NCBI GenBank assembly: GCA_936432065.2
Contig: OW386287.2
Location: 91,927,688-91,991,687 of the forward strand
Direction: 5' to 3'
Length of the DNA stretch: 64,000 bases
Source: Rutpela maculata
Taxonomy: Eukaryota > Arthropoda > Insecta > Coleoptera > Cerambycidae
Positions 1-10,995 of this stretch are shown here, piece after piece. Position 1 is the stretch's first letter. Each line of letters begins with the position of its first letter. A model generated the notes under the pieces. That model was not told the origin of the DNA, did not search any database, and saw nothing but the letters and a program-made list of their open reading frames with translations. A program made the position numbers and the translations under genes.

Positions 1-184
1 TATTTTCTTTTACGCATTTATTGAATAATTTTTAAAATCATTATTAAATCTAGAGATTTATCAGTAACAGTTATTTATTTAAGTAAACAGGAATTGTCAT
101 TCACCATTTCACTGTCAATAACAGGGAGATAATCACTTTTGCTGCGTTCTCAAAATCTGTCTCCATTTTTTTTTATTTCTACAC

Positions 185-219
<35 letters not shown>

Positions 220-584
220 TTAAATAATTAAGAAACACAGTTATGAAGTCAAAATACTAAATCGTAAATAAGAGAACATAACCTATCTATTTATTTTACT
301 TCCATCATTGTTGCCAAGTGTCTTATTTGTTGGGAGCCAACATGTCGAAAGTGTGTTTCTTCTGTTAATTCTTATCATTTTTATTATAGGAAATGATATT
401 ATTCAATGAAAATTCATTATTTTCAAAAGCGGAGATAAAAAGTAGACATTCTTTAGTGAAATAATTAAAGCATTTCCTCTAACGTTAAACATTCATATAC
501 ATTAGGCAACATGGAAATAGTCTCATTGGCAGGTTTTCAGACGAGATGTAAAATTCATAAACATCAAGAGGTTCGGTTAATTTT
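1..584. other. AT-rich non-coding DNA
   Basis: No coding region is supported here. The only open frame (511-702) lies in sequence that further right aligns with the inverted hAT family A copy. A dinucleotide microsatellite is at 188-217. Nothing else is recognised. Confidence 0.6.
188..217. repeat. (AC)n microsatellite
   Basis: About 15 uninterrupted AC units are visible, flanked by unique sequence. Confidence 0.97.
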
Positions 585-955
585 CGTATACGGCATCTGC
601 ATCATAACCTTAAATTTTAAGTTTTTCAAGTTTATTCTCATTTTAAATGTTTGTATACGCATTTTTAGCTTGAAGCCGTACTGGCTCCAAGCAAATATTT
701 AAAAATTCACGTGAATAATTTTTCAATATTGTTGATTAATAAAAATAGACTGCTAATTACAGGTTAGACTTCCAACCTACAAAAAGAGTCCTATTTTATT
801 AGGACAAGGTATTTAGAACTTCATAAACATTACACTGAACTAGACTTTAGTTGAAAATACGGGAACCAAGCAGAAATTTTAATAATAGCTGGGTAATACT
901 CTTAAATCTTAAGAAACACATATTTTTGAGGTTAGCTGTGACGTCACGTGCAAAT
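585..955 (-). repeat. Truncated inverted copy of hAT-like MITE family A
   Basis: Read on the minus strand, this stretch aligns with the interiors of the two complete family A copies at 1836-2586 and 5354-6118. Shared landmarks are the segment ending in 'gttagctgtgacg', the 'atagactgctaatta' block and the 'tggctccaagcaaatattt' block. It is more diverged than the other two copies, and neither terminal inverted repeat is present, so it is an older truncated copy. Confidence 0.8.
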
Positions 956-1215
956 ACCTTATGAACCCAGAAATTGTTTAATTTTGATTGGAGTTCCCCC
1001 CATGACGTAATTTGAGCGCGTTTATTTGTTCGAAATATGGAGTGAATTAGACAATATTTTTATTTTTAAAATATCCATTTAAAATTAAAATATTATACGA
1101 TATGACGTGTATATACAATATTTATTAGGTGTTAATAAATGATTTATGACAAAATAATCATCAAGTTCCATTACATGGGAAAGGCCCATTAGAACATTTC
1201 GTAGGGCGACCATTA

Positions 1216-2930
1216 CATTAGTTTATCTCTTTGCTTCATTGCAATGAATTGCCACTCCGCCATATATTTCAAGAGCTGGATGGAAAAACTTCGGGTCCAA
1301 AGCAGTTTTCTGGCAGAATTGGTAAGGATCTTCAATTTTGTGAGCATCTAGATATTGTTGCTTTCAATGCAATCCCTATAAAATTGCCTGCCATTGACTT
1401 AAAGGATTTAAGTAGCGATCAAAAATATCTATACTAGATGTGTGCAGCTATGTCAGAATAGACAACCAGGAAAGATTGCCCACTCCAGGTGGCTAACTAC
1501 AGCCAATAGAATACTTCGGCTTTATATATCCACTGAAAACCCATCGGAAAACTTAATAATTCTAACAGAGTTCGTAATGAAAGTGTATGCTCTTACCTGG
1601 TTTGAAGTCAAAACTTATCCACTGGTCAAAAATGCTCCTAAGCACTTGCTTGGTATCATAACAAAATCGGCTTACTTACCTGAACACCTAAATGCATAAT
1701 ATTATTCAGAGAAATGGATTTTTTGCACATTCTGAAAATATTTTACTTGCTATGCTTCAAGACGGAAGAAAACACATTCGGGAGCTAGCACTAAGGCGCA
1801 TTGTCAGAGCAAGAAAATTAGGGCAGGGTTCGAAGCAGGGTGTATTAAATAGGTGGTGCGACGACAACCCTCACAGTGGCTTCATAAGTGCTTACTTTGT
1901 ACATAATTTAATAGATGGCAGGACCAATAAGTTCTCTCATTACTTACGCATAGATAGATAATTTTACAGGTTCTGTGCATACGTGCATACAGTGTTGCAT
2001 ACATTCCCGGCGTTTTGTTTTTGTTTAGTGAAACAATAGTCCAGTGACATCTGGCATCAAGTAGCTAAATTAAAACATTGAAAGAATATATGCAACACTA
2101 CATGCAGCATTGCACGTGTCGCCACAGCTAACCTTAAAAATATATATTTCTTAAGATTTACAAGTATTACGTAGCTATTATTAAAATTTCTACCTGATTC
2201 CTGTACTTTCAACTAAAATCAAGTGCAACGCAATGTGTATGAAGTTTTAAATAGTTTGTCACAATGAAATAAGACACTTTTTGCAGGTTAGGAATCTAAC
2301 CTATAATTAGCAGTCTGTTTTTATTAATCAACAATATTGAAAAATTATTTGCGTGAATTTTTAAATATTTGCTTGGAGCCAGTATGGCTACAAACATTAA
2401 AAATGAGAATAAGCGAAAAAACCTTAAAATCCAAGGTTATGTTAGTTATACGATGCACATGCCCAGGTAATTTTAGGACCTTATTGCTTGCGCCATCTAC
2501 TAAAGTAAATAGTAACCATGCACTTATGAAGCCATTATTATAATAGGAAAGTGCCGTACGTCGGACCACTTATTTAATACACCCTGGTTCGAAGATACGT
2601 AAATTTGAAGTGCCGAAATTGAATTATGATGCAAAAGAATACTTTAATTTAATTAGTTGGTCAGATGAATGTTTGAGCGAGCCGCCAATTACCCGACATT
2701 TGAAGGATGATGAACTTAAAACGGTGATATAATTGGACTCTGTATTGGAGATTGATAAGTTCCCCTGTCATTCTCAAGCAGTTGAACGACATATAAAACT
2801 GGTAACTGAAGCCTCAGAGAGCGTTTGTGGCGAAAAGGTTAGAGACGGGTTTATAAAAAGTCGTCTTAAGTCTCGTTATGATATCCCTCAATTTGACACA
2901 AAACGTCAATTTTTTAAAAAATCTGGTGCT
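1216..2930 (+). pseudogene. Decayed copy of a repeated insect protein family, split by a hAT MITE
   Basis: Conceptual translation gives protein-like blocks in changing frames: HCNELPLRHIFQELDGKTSG near 1231-1290, SRWLTTANRILRLY near 1475, RNGFFAHSENILLAML near 1710, then after the MITE LNYDAKEYFNLISWSDE near 2612 and FPCHSQAVERHIKLVTEAS near 2760. From memory, these blocks in this order match an uncharacterised protein family that recurs many times in insect and cnidarian genomes and is often transposon-associated; I cannot name its function. There is a stop at 1435-1437, frame changes near 1440 and 1690, and a stop at about 2730. Removing the MITE at 1836-2586 with one target copy joins SK to IRKFEVPKL in one frame, so the MITE hit an already protein-like sequence. 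No intact start was found. Confidence 0.7.
1836..2586 (+). mobile_element. hAT non-autonomous element, family A copy 1 (751 bp)
   Basis: The ends are inverted repeats starting CAGGGTGTATTAAATA; the right end in reverse complement matches it with few changes for about 28 bp. An identical 8-bp target duplication, gttcgaag, lies at 1828-1835 and 2587-2594. An 8-bp duplication with CAGGG termini is diagnostic of the hAT superfamily. No transposase is encoded, so mobilisation must have used a hAT transposase in trans. It interrupts the pseudogene at 1216-2930. Confidence 0.93.
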
Positions 2931-3228
2931 TGCGCGCCATCTGGAGATGGTGTTTAAAAAGGCCGAAACATCGGAGTTCACATTTTTTAAACAATTGACC
3001 ATCATTGTAAATATAGAGTTAAGAATAGGTATAAGAAAAATACTTTATTTCATTTAGAATAATTTTTTTAAAGATTTTTTTAAGTTGATCGCTGTGGCGC
3101 CACCTGAAGATGTAACTTAAAAAAGTCGAAATTTTGCAGAAATATTTCTCTAACCAATAGGCAATTATTGTGCATATAGGTGTTAATAAATATTGAAAAA
3201 TATATTTTTTGCCTTGTTTCGCTCCACC
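2931..3228. other. Short non-coding spacer
   Basis: AT-rich. It contains two related short motifs of the form gcgccaNctg-a-gatg (near 2935 and 3095), suggesting an old diverged duplication. No gene is seen. Confidence 0.4.
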
Positions 3229-4642
3229 CTATTCTACATCCCTTGTATACCCTTCCGGACATAGATCTTCATCATGAAAGCTTTTAGCTTACAAGCTTTT
3301 GAGAATGCAAGGAAGACATGGTGGAGGATGAACACAGCCAAAGAACCAACCCCCTAGAGAGGTGAAAACTACCCTCTGCTGGACGGAGGTGGAGGAAGAT
3401 GTGGGAGAGATGTTATCCCTTCTTCAACCCTCAAACATTTGCTCCTCCTTGTCTGGCTTAACCTTTTACCCGACCTCTGCGTTCTATACTTTAATCGAAC
3501 ACGCAAGAGATACTACAAAAAAAGAGAATAGATGCTATAGCAGAGAGAGAGTGAGAGTAAGAAGAAGGGGACCCAGCGAAGCAGGAGTGAGAGAGCGTGG
3601 GAAAGTGTAAGAATGAACGACGCATGTCAGATGCATACAGAAAGTTGTGAGATAGTGTCAGAGAGTGAACAAAAATGTATGAGTAGAAATGTAGATGCAG
3701 AAAAGCATGAAAAAGAGTGGCAGAAGATCCATCGGAGATCGAGACAGAGTAACAGAAGTAAGTTTGTAAGAAAGTGACAGTATATAGAGTGTAAGAGGAA
3801 GCCCCGAAGAGAGACAAGAATTTTAGAGAACCAAGTATGATTGAAGATAAAATTAGGTGTGTGGACGAAAAAGACATGATATACTGGTGATATCATGAGA
3901 GAATTCATGAAATAGAACAAAGAACATAGGGAGTATGGGGCCGGACAATGGAGACCGAGAGACAGGATATCGGCAAATGCAAGAGTATGCGGCAAAGACA
4001 AGAAGGCAGAGAAAATAAGTGAGGAAAATTTTGAAGAAGTGTGTTAGAAAAAGTGTGTGTTCAATTAAAGTATAGAACGCAAAGGTCGGGTAAAAAGTTA
4101 AGCCAGACAAGGCGGAGCAAATGTTCGAGGGTTGGGGAAGAGATAACAGAAGGTGTATGAGCTTGATAAATTCTACACTGAAAAAAAATTAATCTTCCCA
4201 CATCCTTCTGCGCCTTCCTATTTCCCACTCATCGAGGGATGTTCTTTACCTGCTTTAAGGGTTGGTCTTGCTGTGCAAACTCAATACCGTTGGCAGATTT
4301 CTCTTCTCTCAGATTGAAAAACTCCAGAGTGCATCTTTCCGACCTTAAAAGTTTTTCAAATACTTCTTGTGAATTTGGACGGGTACGGACAAAGCGATTG
4401 AGGGCTGTCCTGCAGTGCACTGCGACCATTGCGCAATAAGAATAAAAAAAATTAAATTTGCTCTCCCACATCTTCCTCTACCCCAGTCCAGCAGAGGGTA
4501 GTTTTCACCTCTCTAGGGGGTTGGTTCTTTGGCTGTGTTCACCCTCCACCATGTCTTCCTTGCATTCTCAAGAGCTTGTAAGCTAGAAGTTTTTATGACG
4601 CAGATCTATGTCCGGAAAGGTATATAAGGGATGTAGAAGGCG
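3229..4642. repeat. Foldback (long inverted repeat) element, about 1.4 kb
   Basis: The left arm, about 3229-3505, reads as the reverse complement of two right blocks, 4052-4150 and 4459-4642. Landmarks are 'tccggacatagatct' with its complement near 4605 and 'gaaaactaccctctgctgg' with its complement near 4490. The right arm is split by roughly 310 bp of unrelated sequence (4151-4458), so a secondary insertion is likely. The loop (3506-4051) is strongly purine-rich on the plus strand with GA/GAA runs. No transposase was found and the exact ends and target duplication could not be fixed. The long frames on either strand inside it are by-products of the biased loop. Confidence 0.8.
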
Positions 4643-5353
4643 AACCAACTCCTTCGGGAAAGGGTTGTTACGCCCTTGGCAATAATAAATGAGAGAACGA
4701 GGATTGCAAAGTGCCCATTCATACTCCTTTCCGTAGTGATACTGATATTCATAACTTTACCGCTATTTAAGGGATTTTTTGGCTCTGCACATAAATTTTT
4801 TGACCTTGGATTCGGATTCAGCGTCAAAAAATACATAGGAATATCATGGTCAGCCATCCAGATCACGACTTTTTTTTTTGTGAGACTATGTAATTTTAAT
4901 TATTATTTTACACGTGATGTTTGGGTGCGTGTATTATTATTGCTACATACAAGCAAAAGCCGTCTCTGGAATTTATAGACCGAGTACAGTTAGGTAGTTG
5001 AGCAGACTACAGTTTCTAGGTTATCTGCGACAAAAGCGGCAACCTGAGAAGGCACCGAGCCTTCTCATTGGCGTGGAATCAGGTATGTCACGAGCAGCGC
5101 GGGAAAACTTTATTATTATTTTTCTTATATCAAACGATGTAATATGAAAAAATTAAAAAAAATATGGGTGTATTATTTTTTAACTAACTTTCATAATTTA
5201 AAATAAAAAAAATATGCGGGATGACTCCATTTAAGAAAAACAAAGTGTTTGTGTGACCAAATCGTAGTTTTTTATGAAGCTTCAACATTTTTTTAAAAAT
5301 CTCGTTTTTTAAGGAAAATAAATATTTTTATTTGTAATTTTCTATAATAGGAC
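4643..5353. other. Non-coding, no gene recognised
   Basis: AT-rich with short A/T homopolymers. The frames over 4606-4978 have no recognisable domain on either strand. A short imperfect hairpin (gagaaggcaccgagccttctc) is at about 5047-5069. Confidence 0.4.
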
Positions 5354-6118
5354 CAGGGTGTATTAAATAGGTGCTGCGACAACAACTCTCACAGTGGCTT
5401 CATAGGTACTTACTTTGTACATAATGTAATAGATGGCAGGACCAATAAGATCTCTCATTACTTACGCATAAAAAGATAATTTTACAGGTTCTGTGCATAC
5501 GTGCATATAGTGTTGCATACATTCCCGGCCTTTTGTTTTTGTTTAGTGAAACAAGAGTCCAGTGACATCTGACATTAAGTAGCTAAATTAAAACATTGAA
5601 AGAATATATGCAACACTACATGCAGCGTTGCACGTGTCGTCACAGCTAACCTTAAAAATATATATTTCTTAAGATTTACAAGTATTACGTAGCTATTATT
5701 ACAATTTCTGCCTGGTTCCTGTACTTTCAACCAAAATCAAGTTCAACGTAATGCGTATGAAGTTTTAAATAGTTTGTCACAATAAAATAAGACACTTTTT
5801 GCAGGTTAGGAATCTAACCTATAATTAGCAGTCTATTTTTATTAATCAACAATATTGAAAAATTATTTGCGTGAATTTTTAAATATTTGCTTGAAGCCAA
5901 TATGGCTCCAAGCTAAAATACCTATACAAACATTAAAAATGAGAATACACGAAGAAACCTTAAAATTTGAGGTTATGTTGGTTATACGATGCCCATGCCC
6001 AGGTAATTGTAGGACCTTATAGCTCGCGCATCTACTAAAGTAAATAGAAACCATGCACTTATGAAGCCATTATTATAGAAAAGTGCCATATGTCGGACCA
6101 CCTATTTAATACACCATG
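5354..6118 (+). mobile_element. hAT non-autonomous element, family A copy 2 (765 bp)
   Basis: Same orientation and high similarity along the whole length to copy 1. It starts CAGGGTGTATTAAATA and ends with the matching inverted repeat with one change near the tip (accatg instead of accctg). The 8-bp target duplication is aataggac at 5346-5353 and 6119-6126, identical on both sides and different from that of copy 1, so the two copies are independent insertions. Confidence 0.93.
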
Positions 6119-6682
6119 AATAGGACCCAAAATTTCAAGTTTCATTAAGGAAGATTGATTAGTTCTTTAGTAATTTCGGTTTGTGTAAAATTAGAATTTT
6201 TGTGGTTTTTATTTTCTTGCAATAAAAAAAAATGGCAGATCGGATTTGGACCCACGCAGTTTTATTCATAATCTATTTACCATTTTGATTTTGATTGAAC
6301 TTATCCCATGAACAGAATCCAATATATTAAAGAAAAAGGAAACAAAAACACGTTTTTCAAAATTAAAACTTAATTTCCAAAAATGCTCCACTCCCAGATT
6401 GGACAAAACTGATAACAAACAGATTGCATTTCCACAAATACATTGCCCCCCAAATAATCTTTGAAAAAAATATTCGACTATTGATGTACAACTCAGCTTC
6501 GAAACCTACCGAATTTAAAAAATGTATATCTTGGAGAAATTTTATTGATCATTATCATTTACCATTTTGTCTGCCAGCTCCTACTATTGATAATTGACCA
6601 ACTCAAATAACAAGTGAACAAACAGAATTGAATAAAATTGAAATAATTTTGTATGCGTTTTTATTGCCTTTTCGTACTGTAC
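6119..6682 (-). other. Probable intron 3' of the CCDC96 exon
   Basis: On the minus strand this follows a consensus splice donor (CAG/GTACAG at 6685-6677). Coding resemblance stops at that point and the frame runs only 32 more codons to a stop. The C-terminal part expected in the CCDC96 family is not recognisable here, so the next exon lies further left, beyond the window, or is lost. Confidence 0.55.
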
Positions 6683-8053
6683 CTGAATGCTTTGTGTTTC
6701 CACCACACTTAAATCATCTTTCAAATCATCAATATCCGATTCTAGAGCTGCTGTTTTCTCTCTCATATGTGCTAGTATTTGGATTGTATTTTGACATTTG
6801 TTTCTGAGTTTTGTTAGTTCTTCATCTCGTTCTTCAATTTTGTCTGCAAGCCCTCTATTTTCTACTTTAAGCTGTTCAAAATCCATTAAATATAGGTCTT
6901 CACCAATTTTATCAATAATATTTATGGCTTCTTGTTTTTCAGCTAATAGGTATTTAAGTTTTATAAATTTTAGTCTCATGTCACTCACTTTCTCCATTTC
7001 GGATTTTTGAAGACGTATTAGTCTTTCTACTACTTTATCTGGTATAGCATTTCCTGTATTAGAATTTATCAAACCAGTTCCTATTTCCTTTTCTCTTTCT
7101 TGCAATTTGTCAAATTGATTTTGTAATTGATAAAATTTTGTTTCACGTAGCTCCTTCAGATTCTGTAATTCGTCAGATATGGTCTTCCGTTGTCGAGTAT
7201 CAATCTCCATTAATTCTGCATATGCATCTAATATATTGTTATACTTTTGTTGTGTGTCAACTTTTTGGTCAGTTTCTTTTAGAACATGTTCCATCCTTCT
7301 TCTTTTGAAGAAAATTGCAAGTTTTTTTTGTAAAAGATTATTTTCTAATTTTTCTGCTTCCATTAATTCTGTTAACATTATATGTTTTTCATAATAAGGA
7401 GTTCTATCTATGGCAGAATATTTTTGTTCCACCTCATGTTCTACCTCGTCTTCTTCTTCTTCCTCCTCACCTTCTTCCATGTATTTATAAAATTTAACTG
7501 GTGCAGCAATACCCCCACCGACCACAAGAAAATCCCCACTTGTTCTAGGTCCTTCGTCAATATCATCGTTAAATCTAGGTGCAACATCATAACTTATGCT
7601 ATCCGACCTTGTTAAAGCTTGTTTTTTTTCTGCTGCCACTTCAGTTTTCTCATCAACAGGCACTTCAGAAGGTGCTTCCTCTGATATTTTGGGCTGCGTT
7701 TCATCAATTTGTTCCTTTACATCCTCTGATTCATCCTTTTCTAATTCTTCAGCTATTTCTACATCTTTCTTTGATTTTTCTTCCAGTTCTTCCTCTGTAT
7801 CCTCCGGCTCAAATTCAGTGAATTCCTCAAGACGATCTTCTTTCTCCTTCGCTAGCAAGGTAGGTTCTTCTTCCCCTACATCTTCTTGGTCAGCCATGTC
7901 CTCCATTTCTGCATCATCAGTTGCAAGATTTTCATGTTCTGGAGAAACCTCCGCAGTAGATTGTTTATTAACTAGTTCCTCTACATCAGATGCTTCAATA
8001 GGTTCACCAGGTAACTCTGCAGTATTTAATTCAGGGTCGGTATTTTCTTCCAT
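6683..8053 (-). CDS. CCDC96: CCDC96/CFAP184-like ciliary coiled-coil protein, 5' coding exon
   Basis: The exon codes for 457 residues from the ATG at 8053 to a donor site at 6682. Residues 1-165 are acidic and low-complexity (runs of E, D, S, T); about 225-457 is predominantly coiled coil. The block DFEQLKVENRGLADKIEER and the following EELTKLRNKCQNT match from memory the most conserved segment of the CCDC96 family (DUF4201). Family members belong to the axonemal CCDC96-CCDC113 complex on motile cilia, which fits expression in insect sperm or chordotonal neurons (inference). The last family segment is missing, so this is a 5' part of a spliced gene. The extension after Q457 is intron read-through. 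The start is the first ATG of the open frame. Confidence 0.82.
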
Positions 8054-8380
8054 TGTACTATTTCTAAAAATATAGAACTTGCCAACATGTATAAAATGTT
8101 ATTTGACAGGAACTAATTATTATTATTATTAATAGTTTTAATGTGTTTATTGAACAAACAGAGCCTGTTTGATCAATATTCTTTGTGCTGCTCTATTTGC
8201 AAGTGTGGTTATGGTGGTAGCAAACCTTTTAAATTAGGCATTATATTTATGTTTTCCGATATTTAAGAATAATAATGGTCCCACAAACTGCACAAACTAC
8301 AATATAATAGTAATTTTTGAAAGCTTGTCCAGAAGTAATCTTGAACTGTAATACCATGATGTCATTATTCCCTGGCTGAA
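8054..8380. other. Upstream region of the CCDC96-like gene
   Basis: AT-rich, no open frame of note. It should contain the 5' UTR and promoter of the minus-strand gene, but no clear TATA or initiator could be assigned. Confidence 0.4.
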
Positions 8381-8903
8381 TTGCTTTTTTTTATTAATGA
8401 AACAGAAAAGCAATTCTCTCAAGACATTATTAAAGAAGGTGATACACTGAAGCAATTGTATTGGTCAATGACAAACTTTGGCATTCCTGAAATTAAAGCA
8501 TTACACAATACTAGGAAAAAAGAACATAAACTTAACATCAAACTGGCAAAAAGAAATTTTTGAAATATAAAAATAAATCAAGTCCACAACAAGACCAAAG
8601 AGACCTGGAAAATTATTAATTTTAAATTAGTAAAACAACTAATAGAGATAATTAAAAAATAAATAAAATAATGCTTAGGTGCGATGGTGATTTGGTTACT
8701 AATCCAGATGAAATTTCTAACATATTTGCCAACTATTTTTCTTGTGTCTTGGAACATAATATTCTCAATCACTGGTCAAAATCTGGCACTACCTTGCACA
8801 ACTCTCTCTAATAATAACCTTGTAGCATTTCTCTCATGGAGCAGGATATTATAGAAACTCTAAGTCAAATGAAAAATAAAAAATCATGTGAGCTAGATCT
8901 CAG

Positions 8904-9255
8904 TAGAGATGCCGCAAGATCGAGACTAGTCTCGGTTTGTCTTGGTCTTGTCTTGAATTTCAAGACAAGACCATCTCTGAAATTTCAAAACCAATACAAG
9001 ACCTGACCTTTCAAGACCAAGACTCTTGTCGAGAGTCTTGTCAAGAGTCTTGGTTTTGTCTTCCTATAATAATTTTTAAAATTGTTATTTTTAAACAATG
9101 ACTTTGTCTCTGAATTAAAGGTTAAATGTCAAGACTCAAGACAAGACGAGACTCACTAGTTCGAGAATAAGACAAGACTAGTTAAGCCAAGACTATCTCG
9201 AGACCAAGACAAGACTTGCTTAGTCTTGTCTTGTCTTGGTCTTGCGGAATCTCTA
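8904..9255. mobile_element. hAT-type MITE, family B (352 bp)
   Basis: The ends are inverted repeats: TAGAGATGCCGCAAGA on the left, and TCTTGCGGAATCTCTA-type with one substitution on the right. Identical 8-bp target copies gatctcag are at 8896-8903 and 9256-9263. The interior is built of many short copies of cttgtcttgg / ccaagacaag in both orientations, so it can fold extensively. No coding capacity. It sits in the endonuclease-RT linker of the LINE. Confidence 0.9.
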
Positions 9256-9370
9256 GATCTCAGCTATTTCAAATATTCTAGGTACCGTAGAGGAGGGTTA
9301 CTTTGCACCACTTTTGGAGATTTTCAGTAAACTGTCATTTAGTTCTATAAATAAAACATATATCCAGAAA

Positions 9371-9703
9371 CTAGAGATTCTGAGATTTTTGTCTTAAAAA
9401 TTTTACTGTAAAAGCTTCTTCATCAGTTTTTATCACTTGACTCACATAATGTTTGACAGTCTTTTTTGTGGGAAATTGTACAATAACAAAATTTCCTTCC
9501 TGTACACAGCAATTTTCATGTTCGTCTTCCGCAGCTAGCAAGTCTTCATTTATCTGTTCTGCATTCGAAAATGTGTCTTCTTCATCGACTTCAGTGTCTA
9601 ATTCATTTGTTTTTTTATTGTTTTCATCCGAGTAATTTGTTTCATTATCGCTTCCATCCAAGTCTTCTACCGAAACAGACTGGCCTGGAGCAACTTTCAA
9701 CAT
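9371..9703 (-). CDS. C-terminal tail of the pogo-type transposase, in a shifted frame
   Basis: 110 residues, acidic (about residues 10-60) and then a compact segment with GNFVIVQFPTKKTVKHYV. A C-terminal FV-V-F--KK---HYV segment of this kind is, to my knowledge, common at the end of insect Tigger-like proteins. It overlaps the main ORF by a few bases at a run of seven A (minus strand, about 9704-9710); one extra A, or a -1 slip there, joins the two frames. It could be a recent deletion, a sequencing error in a homopolymer, or real frameshifting. Confidence 0.7.
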   Translation of the reverse strand: MLKVAPGQSVSVEDLDGSDNETNYSDENNKKTNELDTEVDEEDTFSNAEQINEDLLAAEDEHENCCVQEGNFVIVQFPTKKTVKHYVSQVIKTDEEAFTVKFLRQKSQNL

Positions 9704-10995
9704 TTTTTTCTTTCCTTTTTTTTAATTGGATCTGGTTTGCGAATATCTTGTAAATATTTCAACAGAGAATCATCAATACTTCTACTAGCGTTCCCAGCCT
9801 GTTTTTGCCCAGGCATTCTCTTTAGCACCTGATTCTTATCGAGTGGGTATATTCCCGTTGCCCCGAAACCGTTTTTTATTATCTTCTTCTCATTAATGTT
9901 TATATCATCCATTAGGCGTTTAAGCATGGTAGGAAAATTAACCTTGTTTACCACACTCTCCCTCGGATTTCTCAGTTTATAATCGGTGATTATTTTTCGC
10001 CATGCAACTTTTAAAGGCTTGAAGAAGCTTACATCAAGGGGCTGTGTCAAGTGAGTTGAGTTTGGTGGCAAAAATATAAATCTGATATTATTTCGTTGGC
10101 ACTCTTTCAGAACTCGTACATTCAGGTGTGATGATAAATTGTCGCCCACCAAAACTTTTGGACCTGTAAGAGATTTAGCCCAGGGAATTGCCACTTGTAG
10201 GAACCAGTCCTCAAAACAATAGGAATCGAACCAGCCACTTTTTGTTCTATTATAACGTGTTTTACGGGGTCCACCTATACACCAAGCATCAAATAAACGT
10301 TCTGCCTTATATACAACATAGGGTGGCAGGACCTCACCTGACGCAGTGGCAGCAAACATTAACGAGATACAACTTTTTGTGAAATTGAGAACCCTTTCTG
10401 GGTATTTTGTCCCCCGTTTGAAAAGGCATTTTTTAGTACCTGGTTCGTCAGACAGATTTGTCTCGTCGTAGTTTAAAATTCTGTCAGGAGAAATATTCAT
10501 CAAATTTTTTTCGAGGTTTGCAAAATAGTCTGTCATGTCTTTTTCTGTTTTTTCTGCTCTTGCTTTTTTAATATTTTGGCATTGTCGGTTAGTTAGTAAT
10601 TTTTTGTGACGCTTTAAAAAGTTTTGGCACCAGTCCTTTCCTGGAACATTATTGACAAACTTCTGGTTATGGGAACCATTCTCGTCGAGGTAAGACTTTA
10701 CAACTAATTTCAAATCAAGCATAGTTAACGGGCATCCATATTCAGCACTTGCAATGATGACATCTACAAAACTACGCTCAACTTCTTCAGGCAAAGCAGT
10801 TGGGGCACCTACATTTCCTGTATGCTTGTGTTTGATTTTATTTAATAAGGTTCTTCTCGGGATATTGAACTGTTCTGAGGCTTCTCTGGCAGTAAATCTA
10901 CGACATCTAATGGCTCTTAAAGCCAATTGCAATGTTTCATCTGAATAATCTTTGTAACGTCGACTACCAGGTAGTCTTGTGTATTTACTTGGCAT
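9697..10995 (-). CDS. pogo/Tigger-type transposase, main ORF (432 aa)
   Basis: Domain order: pipsqueak-type HTH at about 15-60 (FTAREASEQFNIPRRTLLNK), CENP-B-type region at about 65-140, and a DDE_1 catalytic core at about 170-345. Visible catalytic acids are D177 (NYDETN), D285 (VGDNLSSH) and D321 (STHLTQPLDV), a DDxD arrangement with about 35 residues between the last two, as in pogo-like enzymes. The start is the ATG at 10995, shortly after a non-coding TIR-side leader. The frame ends in a lysine-rich stretch (PIKKKERKK), one base out of register with the open frame 9371-9703 that looks like its C-terminal tail. Cut-and-paste transposition at TA is the family role. Apart from that frame step the core looks undamaged. 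Confidence 0.92.
   Translation of the reverse strand: MPSKYTRLPGSRRYKDYSDETLQLALRAIRCRRFTAREASEQFNIPRRTLLNKIKHKHTGNVGAPTALPEEVERSFVDVIIASAEYGCPLTMLDLKLVVKSYLDENGSHNQKFVNNVPGKDWCQNFLKRHKKLLTNRQCQNIKKARAEKTEKDMTDYFANLEKNLMNISPDRILNYDETNLSDEPGTKKCLFKRGTKYPERVLNFTKSCISLMFAATASGEVLPPYVVYKAERLFDAWCIGGPRKTRYNRTKSGWFDSYCFEDWFLQVAIPWAKSLTGPKVLVGDNLSSHLNVRVLKECQRNNIRFIFLPPNSTHLTQPLDVSFFKPLKVAWRKIITDYKLRNPRESVVNKVNFPTMLKRLMDDININEKKIIKNGFGATGIYPLDKNQVLKRMPGQKQAGNASRSIDDSLLKYLQDIRKPDPIKKKERKKC

Noticed and set aside
3491..4110. Three overlapping minus-strand frames rich in F, L, S
   Set aside because: They arise from the purine-biased loop of the foldback repeat. No domain, no start context, frames overlap one another.
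4676..4978. Plus-strand 100-codon hydrophobic frame and its minus-strand counterpart (4606-4866)
   Set aside because: Alternative start codon, AT-driven hydrophobic residues, no recognisable family on either strand.
7596..8075. Plus-strand open frame of 159 codons, serine-rich
   Set aside because: It is antisense to the acidic N-terminus of the CCDC96-like exon; GAA/GAG codons read backward give TTC/CTC and serine runs.
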